From: Vibrio sp. ED004
GTDB taxonomy: Bacteria > Pseudomonadota > Gammaproteobacteria > Enterobacterales > Vibrionaceae
Reading direction: 5' to 3'
DNA: 64,000 nt
Assembly (NCBI RefSeq): GCF_023206395.1
Contig: NZ_CP066149.1
Coordinates: 3,782,001-3,846,000, forward strand
Positions within the stretch are counted from its first letter, which is position 1; the number at the start of each line of letters is the position of its first letter. Under the pieces are notes generated by a model. It was not told where the DNA came from, did not search any database, and worked only from the letters and a program-made list of their open reading frames with translations. Position numbers and translations under genes: made by a program. This document shows positions 16,204 through 24,109 of this stretch, one piece after another.

Positions 16204-16333
16204 TTCGCGATACTTCAATGATAAAACCTCTAAATACAAGAGGTTGCACTGATTTTATAAGATATGCACCATTAAACATAATCAGACATAATACGCAGTG
16301 GTATGTGGTCAATTCTAAGGGAATTGTTATCAT
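16196..16333 (-). CDS. Chimeric 45-codon leader frame running across attR
   Basis: ATG 16333 has an excellent AAAGGAG ribosome site. Twelve codons of right-flank sequence (MITIPLELTTYH) run in frame into the dif-like site (CVLCLIMF) and then 25 codons of phage sequence, stopping eight bases inside the DUF3653 gene. The flank was probably left by an earlier dif-integrated phage. It may simply serve as a translated leader that keeps DUF3653 expressed in the lysogen. No domain is visible. Confidence 0.4.
   Translation of the reverse strand: MITIPLELTTYHCVLCLIMFNGAYLIKSVQPLVFRGFIIEVSRNE
16225..16245. other. Hairpin near the right end of the phage
   Basis: AACCTCT-AAATACA-AGAGGTT, a perfect seven-pair stem between the DUF3653 start and attR. 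On the minus strand it lies in the RNA just upstream of the DUF3653 start, where it could influence coupled translation. Confidence 0.4.
16271..16299 (-). other. dif-like XerCD site, right prophage junction (attR)
   Basis: On the minus strand it has a XerC arm ACTGCGTATTA identical to the left site, a seven-base centre TGTCTGA instead of six, and a XerD arm TTATGTTTAAT with one change from the left copy. The odd centre and altered XerD arm should derive from the phage attP, because XerC exchange swaps only the XerC side. Confidence 0.85.
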
Positions 16334-16534
16334 CGTTTCTCCTTTAAATTTGGTAAATCAGCTTCTTATAATCGCCTGTATTCTCTATGAGGCCTTTAAG
16401 CTAATAATTATATGTCTGGCCAACGACTATCTCATTTGGAACACAAACTATATCATCGAGAACATCTGTTCTGAATGTTCTAACTTACGGCTGCTTCTGT
16501 TTACACCTATCACTCGCGGTACTGTACGCCAATC

Positions 16535-16640
16535 TTGTGTACATCGCTCTTGGTTTTATTCCAGATTTCACACACGCGACCGTGTTTCTTGCTAACTCCA
16601 CACGCTGAATTCTGTTTTGACCGGTCCATCATCCAGTTAT
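16535..16640 (+). pseudogene. Decayed copy of the inovirus 98-residue early gene
   Basis: In the frame around 16558 the translation reads IPDFTHATVFLANST and then a stop, matching YPDFTHASVSLHNSP of the intact gene at 5437. After a frameshift, AEFCFDR matches LEICFEF. Further similarity appears possible to about 16720. Stops and shifts make it non-functional. It shows that a related phage was once inserted to the right of the present one. The rest of 16334-17219 shows no convincing gene. Confidence 0.65.
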
Positions 16641-17219
16641 ATTTTCTAACGAACAATCATTCTGCAGCGTCCAACCACCATAGCCGATTCAAATTAGTCC
16701 GGAACTTAGATCGATACGTTGAACGCCAACAACAAAAAATAAACTCTATTTCTAAAACTAATTACTCAGATCAAAAATTGCTTACTGAACCCTTATTACA
16801 AACGAACTAAGAAAGCTGGCTACTTCTTTTCACAGAGCTAATAAGTACTCGAGAAAACCCAACGATTCTTTAGCAAGCTTCTATGAAGACTGTGTTAACT
16901 ACCAAGTTCTATCAACCAGCATCATTTATGATCAGTAGCTTCCTAGTTTTTGCTAAGCCTTGTTGTTAGTAACAAGCCTAATTAAGTAACTCCATTTCGA
17001 CCTAAGCTTTCGGTCTCAGTTAAAAAGTTACAACGCAACACGAATCCTATTCGCACTTTCTAGACTAACATAACTTGTCTTACAACTGAGATACTGACAT
17101 ATCTATTACCATTAATTCTTTAAAATCAGACATTTAGACAGGTTCTCATTAACTAGTGTCTCTTTTGTTTGTTAACATCTTCTGGAATTAAAAATAACTC
17201 ATTATCTAAAAGGCTTAAT

Positions 17220-17819
17220 ATGAAAATCAGTATGATCGCCCTATCCTTGTTCACCGCTTTTGGTGTCAGCTCACACGCGTTTGCAAGTGACAACGAGAAC
17301 TCTTCTAGGGAAAATGGTCATTTTTATGCAGGTGTTGACGTCGGCTTTTATAATGAAACGGAATTAGAATACCGTGGTAGCGCAATTGAAGATTCATCTG
17401 ACTTATCAGACTTCAGCTATAACTTAGTTGGCGGCTACGAATTCAATACCCACGATGTTGTTAAACTGGGATTAGAGGCCGAGTACCGCAAAATCGGAAA
17501 AGTTAACTATAGCGATGTAATGGATGTTGAAGGACAAGCTTTCTTTGTAAATATTAAGCCTAAGTTTATTGTTAAAGGTGACGTATTAGATCTGTATGTG
17601 TCTCTATTAGCTGGCGTTGGTTCTATGGATATGGAAGCAAAAGCGTTCGGAATGTCAGGTTCGGAATCTGAAGCGGCTTATCAGGTTGGCGGTGAGCTTG
17701 GTGCGATCATTACAGACCATATCGATATTCATCTTGGTTACCGAAATGCGCGTGTTGAAATAGACTCCGTCGATGTTTCATCTCAAACGGCTTACATCGG
17801 TGCAAGGTACCATTTCTAA
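17220..17819 (+). CDS. Outer-membrane beta-barrel protein
   Basis: 199 residues from ATG 17220. A clear signal peptide (MKISMIALSLFTAFGVSSHA, cleavage about residue 21-23, AFA-SD) precedes alternating beta strands and a C-terminal aromatic residue (ARYHF), the signature of outer-membrane barrels. Length and pattern fit eight-strand OmpA/OmpX/opacity-type barrels. An upstream in-frame start at 17169 would spoil the signal peptide. Terminator at 17850. Substrate or adhesin role unknown. It is the first intact gene right of the phage region. Confidence 0.8.
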   Translation: MKISMIALSLFTAFGVSSHAFASDNENSSRENGHFYAGVDVGFYNETELEYRGSAIEDSSDLSDFSYNLVGGYEFNTHDVVKLGLEAEYRKIGKVNYSDVMDVEGQAFFVNIKPKFIVKGDVLDLYVSLLAGVGSMDMEAKAFGMSGSESEAAYQVGGELGAIITDHIDIHLGYRNARVEIDSVDVSSQTAYIGARYHF

Positions 17820-17849
17820 TCTGGATTCAATCCTAAGCTTTATTTCAAA

Positions 17850-17878
17850 TTAAGCCGATATTTTGAGTTCGGCTTTTA
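17850..17878 (+). terminator. Terminator of the outer-membrane protein gene
   Basis: Stem AAGCCGA/TCGGCTT (17852-17858 with 17869-17875) followed by TTTT. The remaining 280 bases before the next gene show nothing else I can support. Confidence 0.7.
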
Positions 17879-18156
17879 AACGTTCACTTTCCCTACTCGA
17901 CTTCGACTTTATAGACTAACTTTCTCCATAAATAACGTTACGTTGTATCTTATTCGAAAGATCCGAGAGATTTATAGCCTAGTTCCACACAGTAAAACAA
18001 AGACTTAAACAGACCACCATTTAGTGTTTAAATTTTGATCTATCAAACAGTTATACGAATAAATTAAGTGATTAAGCAATCAAATGCTATGCGTTCAGGC
18101 TTCTATTGTGGGTTAAAGTGTTAACATCAGGCAATTTTGTAAACTAGGTGTTTGAT

Positions 18157-18759
18157 ATGTTGCCTAAACTTTATAAGTTCAGATCGCTCCACGATAGAAA
18201 TATACAGTCGATATCTGAGTGCTCGTTATGGTTTGATTACGCTAAAACCTTTAATAACCCGTTTGAATTCAACCTCCTGCGCGACACAAAACTTCAGAAT
18301 AATTTCAAGGTTATGTGCTTCTCTCAATCGAATAACCACCCAATACTTTGGTCGCAATACGGCGACAACTTTAAAGGTATGTGTATCGAGTATGACCTCA
18401 ATCACTATAACGGAGATCTGAACCTCAACTGCTTTAAGGTCCAATATGAAGACGACCCAAGCATATTCAGCTTAGCATCATTAAGTGAGTCAAGAACTGC
18501 AAAACTGGGTACGGACATCTTCAAAGTTAAACATTCGAACTGGTGTTACGAAAAGGAGTTTCGTTGGGTGTTACCCGATGAAGAGATCACCGGAAACAAG
18601 TTGTATCTAAATAAAGAGTGTTTAAGCGCAGTTATCCTTTCTGAGCACGCCCCTGCAGACAGAAAGCTCAAGGTCCTGATGACATGTCAAAGCCTTGGAA
18701 TCCCCGTTAAACAGGCTGTAGCCAAGCAAGATTCATGTACGTTCGAAGTCCTCAGTTAG
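18157..18759 (+). CDS. DUF2971 family protein
   Basis: 200 residues from ATG 18157, which has AGGTG seven bases upstream; a GTG at 18148 is also in frame. Family landmarks are LYKFRSL near the N-terminus, NPFEFN, VMCFSQSNNHPILWSQYGD, GMCIEYD and the late WCYEKEFRW. DUF2971 proteins are scattered among mobile and accessory regions and have no assigned biochemical role. No membrane segment. It is a single gene, convergent with the HDOD gene across a shared terminator. Confidence 0.8.
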   Translation: MLPKLYKFRSLHDRNIQSISECSLWFDYAKTFNNPFEFNLLRDTKLQNNFKVMCFSQSNNHPILWSQYGDNFKGMCIEYDLNHYNGDLNLNCFKVQYEDDPSIFSLASLSESRTAKLGTDIFKVKHSNWCYEKEFRWVLPDEEITGNKLYLNKECLSAVILSEHAPADRKLKVLMTCQSLGIPVKQAVAKQDSCTFEVLS

Positions 18760-18805
18760 ACTTAATCTATGTAATTCAGAGCACTAGAAAGTGACAGTGC
18801 AACAA

Positions 18806-18836
18806 AAGAGAGCCACACTTTCAATGCGGCTCTCTT
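18806..18836. terminator. Bidirectional terminator between convergent genes
   Basis: Stem AAGAGAGCC/GGCTCTCTT (18806-18814 with 18828-18836) in the 79-base gap between the DUF2971 and HDOD genes. Confidence 0.75.
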
Positions 18837-18838
18837 AA

Positions 18839-20059
18839 CTACATAGTATTCGTCAACTTTCCCAACACTCGATCTTGCATTTTTTCGATCGTTGCCAAAG
18901 ACATTTGAACGGTAGAAAACCAGTAAGGCCGGTGCTTAACGTTAAATAATTCGCTGTTATCTAAAGCTTCGAAAATAGAGAACTTTCTTCCCTGGGCCAA
19001 AGCCGCACCATAGATTGTTCTCTCAAGTACAGGAATGTCATTCACTTCCTCAAGAAGTGCCCTCTTAATAAATTGATTACTTGGGCTCCAATCTATGAAT
19101 TCAACGAGCTTCTTAAGTAGTTTAAGTTCTAACTGCTCTACCATGGACTCAAGAAACTGAGTGTTGGGAAGAATTTCAGTACAAGCATAATATTCATCAT
19201 GCTTGTCACTTGCATCTCGGTACCCGATCATGGTTTTCACCAGTGCATCTTCAAACGTCGAAGAAAAATGGTTACAAATCAAAAATAAAGGTAGAACTCT
19301 CAAGACACCAAGCAGAATCCCTACATTGGGTTCTTTAACCGATGTTTCTTGAAGACGAATTCGTGTTGCATTGGAGGTAACGACTAAGTGTTGCCACACC
19401 TTTGGCGTGATGTGTTTGATGTTGCCATCGTTCCACTTAATCAATTGCTGGCTCATTAACAGAGGGAATAATAAGCGACAATTCTCAATGCCAATTTGGC
19501 GTGCTGCCACTTTAGGATCGAGAATAACTTTAGACTTCTTGCCGTACTTTTCAGTAAACTCACGGTTAGAAACAAACTCGATTAAACTTGAGCTCAGCGG
19601 TCTACTTTTCGCTGATATTTCATGGAGTTTAGAAAAGTTTAAAGACGGTGAATAGGCAACACTAGCGAACTGATTGTAGTCTGGTAATTCTGAAAACAAT
19701 GAACTGATTAAGGTTCCTTGCAGCTTTTCTAACATTAATGCCGATGCCGCATCGCTGACATCGTCAATCACATATCGCAATGTCTGTTGTTTAGCTGCCA
19801 CCTTCTCGCGACGTGCATTCACTCGGTCTTGTTCGCAACGTAATAAAATACGTTGATTATGAGAAATACGGTCGGCTTCATCGAAAATAACACTATCACA
19901 ATATCTATTTTCTAAACTTAGCAGCGTATCAACCGTAGATTGCTCAAGCTTATATTGAGGTGATATTAACCACTTTGTAAAACGAGCCTCGACGTTGATC
20001 GAAACTTTCCTAGAGATTTCTATGACTTCAGGGGAATAACTTTTATTTGCTAACAACAA
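18839..20059 (-). CDS. HDOD-domain signalling protein
   Basis: 406 residues. The C-terminal two thirds fit an HDOD domain (HD-related output domain, catalytically inactive and used in signalling). The N-terminal part is helical and rich in Arg/Glu/Gln (about residues 60-100), probably coiled coil. It lacks EAL, GGDEF or receiver modules. A single gene with its own upstream region, conserved in Vibrio. Partner unknown. Confidence 0.65.
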   Translation of the reverse strand: MLLANKSYSPEVIEISRKVSINVEARFTKWLISPQYKLEQSTVDTLLSLENRYCDSVIFDEADRISHNQRILLRCEQDRVNARREKVAAKQQTLRYVIDDVSDAASALMLEKLQGTLISSLFSELPDYNQFASVAYSPSLNFSKLHEISAKSRPLSSSLIEFVSNREFTEKYGKKSKVILDPKVAARQIGIENCRLLFPLLMSQQLIKWNDGNIKHITPKVWQHLVVTSNATRIRLQETSVKEPNVGILLGVLRVLPLFLICNHFSSTFEDALVKTMIGYRDASDKHDEYYACTEILPNTQFLESMVEQLELKLLKKLVEFIDWSPSNQFIKRALLEEVNDIPVLERTIYGAALAQGRKFSIFEALDNSELFNVKHRPYWFSTVQMSLATIEKMQDRVLGKLTNTM

Positions 20060-20203
20060 CCGTGACTTTCCTTTGCCCTAAGCTTTCTTTTGTCGGCATA
20101 TCCTGCCTTGATAATAAAACTAATATTAATAGAAATTAGAGATTGGTTCACGAAATTGTTTCAAGAAAATTAAGGATATTTAGTTATAGTGCATCATATT
20201 TGG

Positions 20204-20518
20204 CTAACCTGAAACTTGAATTCGAATGTATTTCTCTGGAAAGCTGTATTTGAACTTTTTGTTCTTTGGTAAGTACTTCTTTGCCTGTTTGCAGACTTTG
20301 CTATCTCCCGATGTCCTCACGTTTTTGATTCTTGCATAGCCCTTAGAGTGCTTCATCTCAATCATAAGGTCACAATAACCATTCATATCAACATGACTCT
20401 TATTTAGCCCTTTGATGACGGTGGTTTTGATCTTCTTTGCAACAGGATTAATCAATGAATCGTCGGACAATGCGGCGGTTGGGGATAAAAAATACAACAA
20501 GAATACGAGATATCTCAT
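20204..20518 (-). CDS. Periplasmic protein resembling the TolA C-terminal domain
   Basis: 104 residues with a signal peptide (about 1-18, YLVFLLYFLSPTAALS). The mature part resembles TolA domain III. It has an amphipathic helix (VAKKIKTTVIKGL), a strand with a cysteine (GYCDLMIEM), the SGDSKVC turn that parallels GGDPALC of E. coli TolA, and a final strand ending the chain. The TolA membrane anchor and long helical stalk are absent, so the protein should be free in the periplasm. TolA domain III is the co-receptor bound by filamentous phage pIII. Whether this small version interferes with that is speculation. Confidence 0.6.
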   Translation of the reverse strand: MRYLVFLLYFLSPTAALSDDSLINPVAKKIKTTVIKGLNKSHVDMNGYCDLMIEMKHSKGYARIKNVRTSGDSKVCKQAKKYLPKNKKFKYSFPEKYIRIQVSG

Positions 20519-20623
20519 ACTGTTCTCTCTTAATCAAAGTTAAGAACAGTATGCTGGAGTTTAAGGTAGGTTAGGAATGAGCTTTGTATGACAGTTTACT
20601 ACGTAAGACGTATTAAGAAGCAA

Positions 20624-20932
20624 TTACGCCTTCTTTGAACCTTTAGATTTAAAGCCATTATGCGGGAATACATTGCGAATCCGCTGTTGAACGCTTTTTG
20701 GTACGTCTTTAGTAAATTTAAGGTTGTAACCTGAGCGCTTCGCATACACTTTTAACTCACCTTGAAAAGCATTGTTATGACCAATCTCTTGAAGGTTATG
20801 CTTAAAGCTCGGTGGTAGATGACCTTTAACTTGCTCGATCGCCCCATCGTTGAATTTGATTTTTAGTACTGGTCTATCAATTGCGACTAACCAAAAAACC
20901 AAGGCTGCACCAATTAAGATTACGTACATCAT
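20624..20932 (-). CDS. DUF3634 family membrane protein
   Basis: 102 residues with one N-terminal membrane helix (about 2-17, MYVILIGAALVFWLVA) and a basic soluble domain ending in a Lys-rich tail. It matches the DUF3634 family found in Vibrio near matP. Function unknown. It lies 23 bases downstream of matP on the same strand and probably shares its transcript. Confidence 0.7.
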   Translation of the reverse strand: MMYVILIGAALVFWLVAIDRPVLKIKFNDGAIEQVKGHLPPSFKHNLQEIGHNNAFQGELKVYAKRSGYNLKFTKDVPKSVQQRIRNVFPHNGFKSKGSKKA

Positions 20933-20955
20933 AATGTCACCATTACAGTCTATGA

Positions 20956-21411
20956 TTATTTATCGTCAGAAAGGAGTTTACTCAGGTCTTCTTTGAGGCT
21001 GGTCACTGTTTTGCTAGCTTGTTCACTGCGAGATGCTTCGCTAACCAAGTACTCGATGGCATCAGATAGCGTACAACCCAACTCGTTCGCTCTTTGGGAA
21101 AGTTTTTCCCATACACGATAATCAAGGTCGATTGATTTCTTCTTAGTGTGAACTTGTTCAGCATTGAAGTGACGCTTACGCTTGGCTCTGATAGCCTGTT
21201 TAAGCTTGTTATCGAGTTCTGGGGACATGTTATTAGATATCCACTCAAGAACGCCTGTCGGCTGGTGTTCGAGCTTCAATAAGGCTTGGATAGCAACATC
21301 AGCTTCACTTGAATCGATATGGCAGGTGATCGATTCACCTTCTTTCCATTTTTTGACCAGATAGTTCCATTTCCAACCACATTCCAAGTTTTCAAGTTGC
21401 TGATATTTCAT
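20956..21411 (-). CDS. matP: Macrodomain Ter protein MatP
   Basis: 151 residues, the usual MatP length. It starts MKYQQLENLECGWKWNYLVKK, cited here up to NYLVK, and has the ribbon-helix-helix part near the C-terminus (KKKSIDLDYRVWEKLS). MatP binds matS sites, compacts the terminus and links it to the division machinery. Its presence with dif marks this window as the terminus. It is divergent from the lonH gene, as in E. coli. A matS-like 13-mer lies 24 bases upstream of the start, which could allow autoregulation. Confidence 0.95.
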   Translation of the reverse strand: MKYQQLENLECGWKWNYLVKKWKEGESITCHIDSSEADVAIQALLKLEHQPTGVLEWISNNMSPELDNKLKQAIRAKRKRHFNAEQVHTKKKSIDLDYRVWEKLSQRANELGCTLSDAIEYLVSEASRSEQASKTVTSLKEDLSKLLSDDK

Positions 21412-21435
21412 GTCTAATCTCGAGAGTTAATCCTA

Positions 21436-21448
21436 GTGACAGCGTAAC
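21436..21448. promoter_or_regulatory. matS-like site upstream of matP
   Basis: The 13-mer GTGACAGCGTAAC matches the E. coli-type consensus GTGAC-RNY-GTCAC at 12 of 13 positions. It lies in the divergent matP/lonH promoter region. A similar 12/13 match, GTGACAACGTGAC, is at 43373-43385 inside prc. Confidence 0.45.
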
Positions 21449-21600
21449 CCATAATGGGCTATTTAACAATTATTGTCTTGAAAGAATAGACCAAGATCAT
21501 ACTTATATTAGCTTAGTGATTAGTAACTACAACATAGAGCTACAAGCGAGATCGGTTTTTCTATATACTCCCTACCTCATTATCATAATCAGAAACTTAA

Positions 21601-23253
21601 ATGACTCAAGTAGATTGGCGACATGTTACGCCTCAGTACGACGAATATAGCGCTCAATTAGAGCAATTCCCTGACATCTCGCCTTTCCCGTTTTCAGACA
21701 TTCAACATAGATTCAATGACGCGCTAACGCGCTTTGTCCGCTTATCTAACATTTCGCGTGTTTTACTCGTAAACGCTCCGGACAACTCGATCTATCGTCA
21801 AATGATTGTTGAATCTTTAGTTACGGCTTTAGATGACGACACTCTACCGGTTATAAAAACTGAGTCTTTAAATGCTGTTTCCCTGTTTGACCAAGTTCAA
21901 TCAAAAGATGGCAAAGTTATTGCGACAAAACCAGGTTTACTGGCTAGAGCCAACAATGGTTATCTGATCGTTTCAGCAAACTTGATCTTGGCGAACCCAG
22001 GAAGCTGGCTATTGCTGAAGTCTGCGCTTCTTGGTGAAGCTGTAGAGCCAATCAACAGCAACCCTGAACACCTGAATCAATCCCCGACCTTACCTCTTAC
22101 CTACAACATCAAATTGATTGTGGTTGGAGACCGAGCTCAATTAGGTGACCTTGATTATCTAGACAGCGATATTCAAACGGGCTTTTGTCTATTCAGTGAG
22201 ATAGAGCAAGACGTTAAAATTTCAGAAGAGACTTTAGTTCAATACCTTGGGTACCTTAAGTGGCTTCAAAAGCGTTATGACCTTCCAAATATTACGCAGC
22301 AAGCGCTAACTGGAATTCTCACCGCTGGCGCAAGAGAGACTGAGGATCAAAGCTATATCCCACTGTGTCCAATTTGGCACAATGCGCTACTTAATGAGGC
22401 TTTGATTGAGGCTGACAATGGTGATATCGACATCCACCATATTCAACAAGCTCAGCAGCACAAATACAACCGTGAATCATACCTCCCAGAGCGCGCCCTT
22501 GATGATATTCGAGATGGCCAAGTCATTATCGAAACTGAAGGTGAACAGGTTGGTCAAGTTAACGGTCTGACTGTTATCGATGTTCCAGGACACCCGATAT
22601 CGTATGGTGAACCTGCACGAATTTCATGTGTTATTCACTTTGGTGATGGTGATATTGCCGATGTGGAGCGAAAAGCCGAACTTGGTGGTAACCTTCATGC
22701 AAAAGGCATGATGATTATGCAAGCATTCGTCAGTAGTGCACTGAACCTTGAAGATCCCCTACCGTATGCTGCTTCAGTGGTGTTTGAACAATCTTATTGC
22801 GAAGTCGATGGCGATAGTGCTTCTCTCGCGGAGCTGTGTTCTCTGGTGAGCGCTTTGTCTGAATACCCAATCAATCAACAGATTGCAGTAACAGGCGCAG
22901 TAGACCAATTTGGCCGTGTCCAAGCTGTTGGCGGATTAAACGAGAAGATCGAAGGCTTCTATCATGTATGTAAGCACCAAGGCTTAACTGGCGAACAAGG
23001 TGTGATCCTTCCAAGATCGAACCTTAAGCATCTTGCGTTAAAGCCTGACCTGATTGAAAGCATCAAGAATGAAGAATTTCACATTTGGTCTGTGTCTAAT
23101 GTAGATGAAGCTATTCCTCTCATTATGAACAAGCCATTTAGAGACGACGAACAAGAAAGCGTTCTGAGCAAAATCGCGGAACGTATTGAAAACTTTGAAA
23201 GACATGAGCACCCTATTGGAATTGTTGGACGTATTAAAAACTGGTTTGTCTAG
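21601..23253 (+). CDS. ycbZ: Lon-like protease (LonH/YcbZ)
   Basis: 550 residues. The N-terminal part resembles a degenerate ATPase region with no clear Walker A. The C-terminal part is a Lon S16 protease domain with catalytic Ser406 (DGDSAS) and Lys449 (GGLNEKIEGF). It corresponds to E. coli YcbZ, found in the same matP-ycbZ-fabA-rmf order. Substrates are not well known. The ATG follows the divergent matP promoter region directly. Confidence 0.88.
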   Translation: MTQVDWRHVTPQYDEYSAQLEQFPDISPFPFSDIQHRFNDALTRFVRLSNISRVLLVNAPDNSIYRQMIVESLVTALDDDTLPVIKTESLNAVSLFDQVQSKDGKVIATKPGLLARANNGYLIVSANLILANPGSWLLLKSALLGEAVEPINSNPEHLNQSPTLPLTYNIKLIVVGDRAQLGDLDYLDSDIQTGFCLFSEIEQDVKISEETLVQYLGYLKWLQKRYDLPNITQQALTGILTAGARETEDQSYIPLCPIWHNALLNEALIEADNGDIDIHHIQQAQQHKYNRESYLPERALDDIRDGQVIIETEGEQVGQVNGLTVIDVPGHPISYGEPARISCVIHFGDGDIADVERKAELGGNLHAKGMMIMQAFVSSALNLEDPLPYAASVVFEQSYCEVDGDSASLAELCSLVSALSEYPINQQIAVTGAVDQFGRVQAVGGLNEKIEGFYHVCKHQGLTGEQGVILPRSNLKHLALKPDLIESIKNEEFHIWSVSNVDEAIPLIMNKPFRDDEQESVLSKIAERIENFERHEHPIGIVGRIKNWFV

Positions 23254-23323
23254 TACTGATCGGACTTGTTTAGCGTACACCTGTTCACTAATATGCACCT
23301 ATCAAAAATCGGAGTAATTGATA

Positions 23324-23839
23324 ATGCAAAACAAACGTGATTCTTACACTCGCGAAGAGCTTCTAGCATCAAGCCAAGGCGAACTATGGCCACAAGGCCC
23401 TCAACTACCAGCACCGAACATGTTGATGATGGACCGCATCACTAAAATGTCTGAAACTGAAGGTGACTACGGTAAAGGTTTAGTTCTTGCTGAGCTGGAT
23501 ATTACTCCTGACCTTTGGTTCTTCGACTGTCACTTCCCTGGTGACCCTGTAATGCCTGGTTGTCTAGGCCTTGATGCAATGTGGCAGCTTGTTGGCTTCT
23601 ACCTTGGTTGGGTTGGCGGCGAAGGTAAAGGTCGTGCTCTAGGTGTTGGCGAAGTGAAATTCACAGGTCAAATCCTACCTACTGCGAAAAAAGTAACTTA
23701 CGAGATCCACATGAAGCGTGTTGTTAACCGTCGCCTAGTAATGGGCCTTGCAGATGGTCGCGTACTGGTTGATGGCAAAGAGATCTATGTTGCTAAAGAT
23801 TTGAAAGTTGGCCTTTTCCAAGATACGTCAGCATTCTAA
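23324..23839 (+). CDS. fabA: 3-hydroxydecanoyl-ACP dehydratase/isomerase FabA
   Basis: 171 residues. Makes trans-2- and cis-3-decenoyl-ACP, the branch point to unsaturated fatty acids. The catalytic region [14 protein letters not shown] and [10 protein letters not shown] are intact. I chose ATG 23324 (MQNKRDSY) with GGAG nine bases upstream over an in-frame TTG at 23318, because it gives the family's length. A strong terminator follows. Confidence 0.96.
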   Translation: MQNKRDSYTREELLASSQGELWPQGPQLPAPNMLMMDRITKMSETEGDYGKGLVLAELDITPDLWFFDCHFPGDPVMPGCLGLDAMWQLVGFYLGWVGGEGKGRALGVGEVKFTGQILPTAKKVTYEIHMKRVVNRRLVMGLADGRVLVDGKEIYVAKDLKVGLFQDTSAF

Positions 23840-23859
23840 TTAAATATTAGATTTTTAAT

Positions 23860-23884
23860 AAAGCAGCCCATGGCTGCTTTATTT
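23860..23884 (+). terminator. fabA terminator
   Basis: Stem AAAGCAGCC/GGCTGCTTT (23860-23868 with 23872-23880) followed by ATTTT. The rest of the gap to rmf (to 24109) shows only the rmf terminator. Confidence 0.85.
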
Positions 23885-24052
23885 TCACCTCAATATATTT
23901 AGTTATAGTGCGCTAAGATGTATTGCTACTTTAGTAATAGGATTAATATCAGTCCACCAGCTACGCCTACCTAGAGAGCTCACCAAGAGCGACTAGACCG
24001 TCTCAGGCACCATTTCGAGTCCAATCCCTTCTTGTGTCTCAGAAACTAACAA

Positions 24053-24083
24053 GGCTCCAATTGTTGCAATCAACAATGGAGCC
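24053..24083 (-). terminator. Probable rmf terminator
   Basis: Stem GGCTCCA(A)TTGTTG/CAACAATGGAGCC with one bulged base, 27 bases beyond the rmf stop on the minus strand, followed by a moderately T-rich stretch. Confidence 0.6.
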
Positions 24084-24109
24084 CTGACCTTGAATTCGTT
24101 GCGCCCTAT

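Larger units (their letters stand above)
4959..16299 (+). mobile_element. dif-integrated filamentous prophage (inovirus) with defence cargo
   Basis: An 11.3-kb element between two dif-like sites that share an identical 11-base XerC arm. The order is the standard Vibrio inovirus order: regulator on the minus strand, then early proteins, replication protein, ssDNA-binding-type protein, small coat proteins, central terminator, adsorption protein, pVI-like protein and Zot. No integrase is present, as expected for a phage that uses host XerCD. Right of zot lie a DUF2726 gene, the intergenic hairpins, an AAA/subtilisin pair and a DUF3653 regulator, which together make the element larger than a typical 6-8 kb inovirus. 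All core genes are intact, so the phage may be productive. Confidence 0.88.

Noticed and set aside
16218..16810. Two open frames on the plus strand (16218-16595 and 16535-16810)
   Set aside because: No ribosome sites, odd composition, one crosses attR, and both run across the decayed inovirus gene in the wrong frames.
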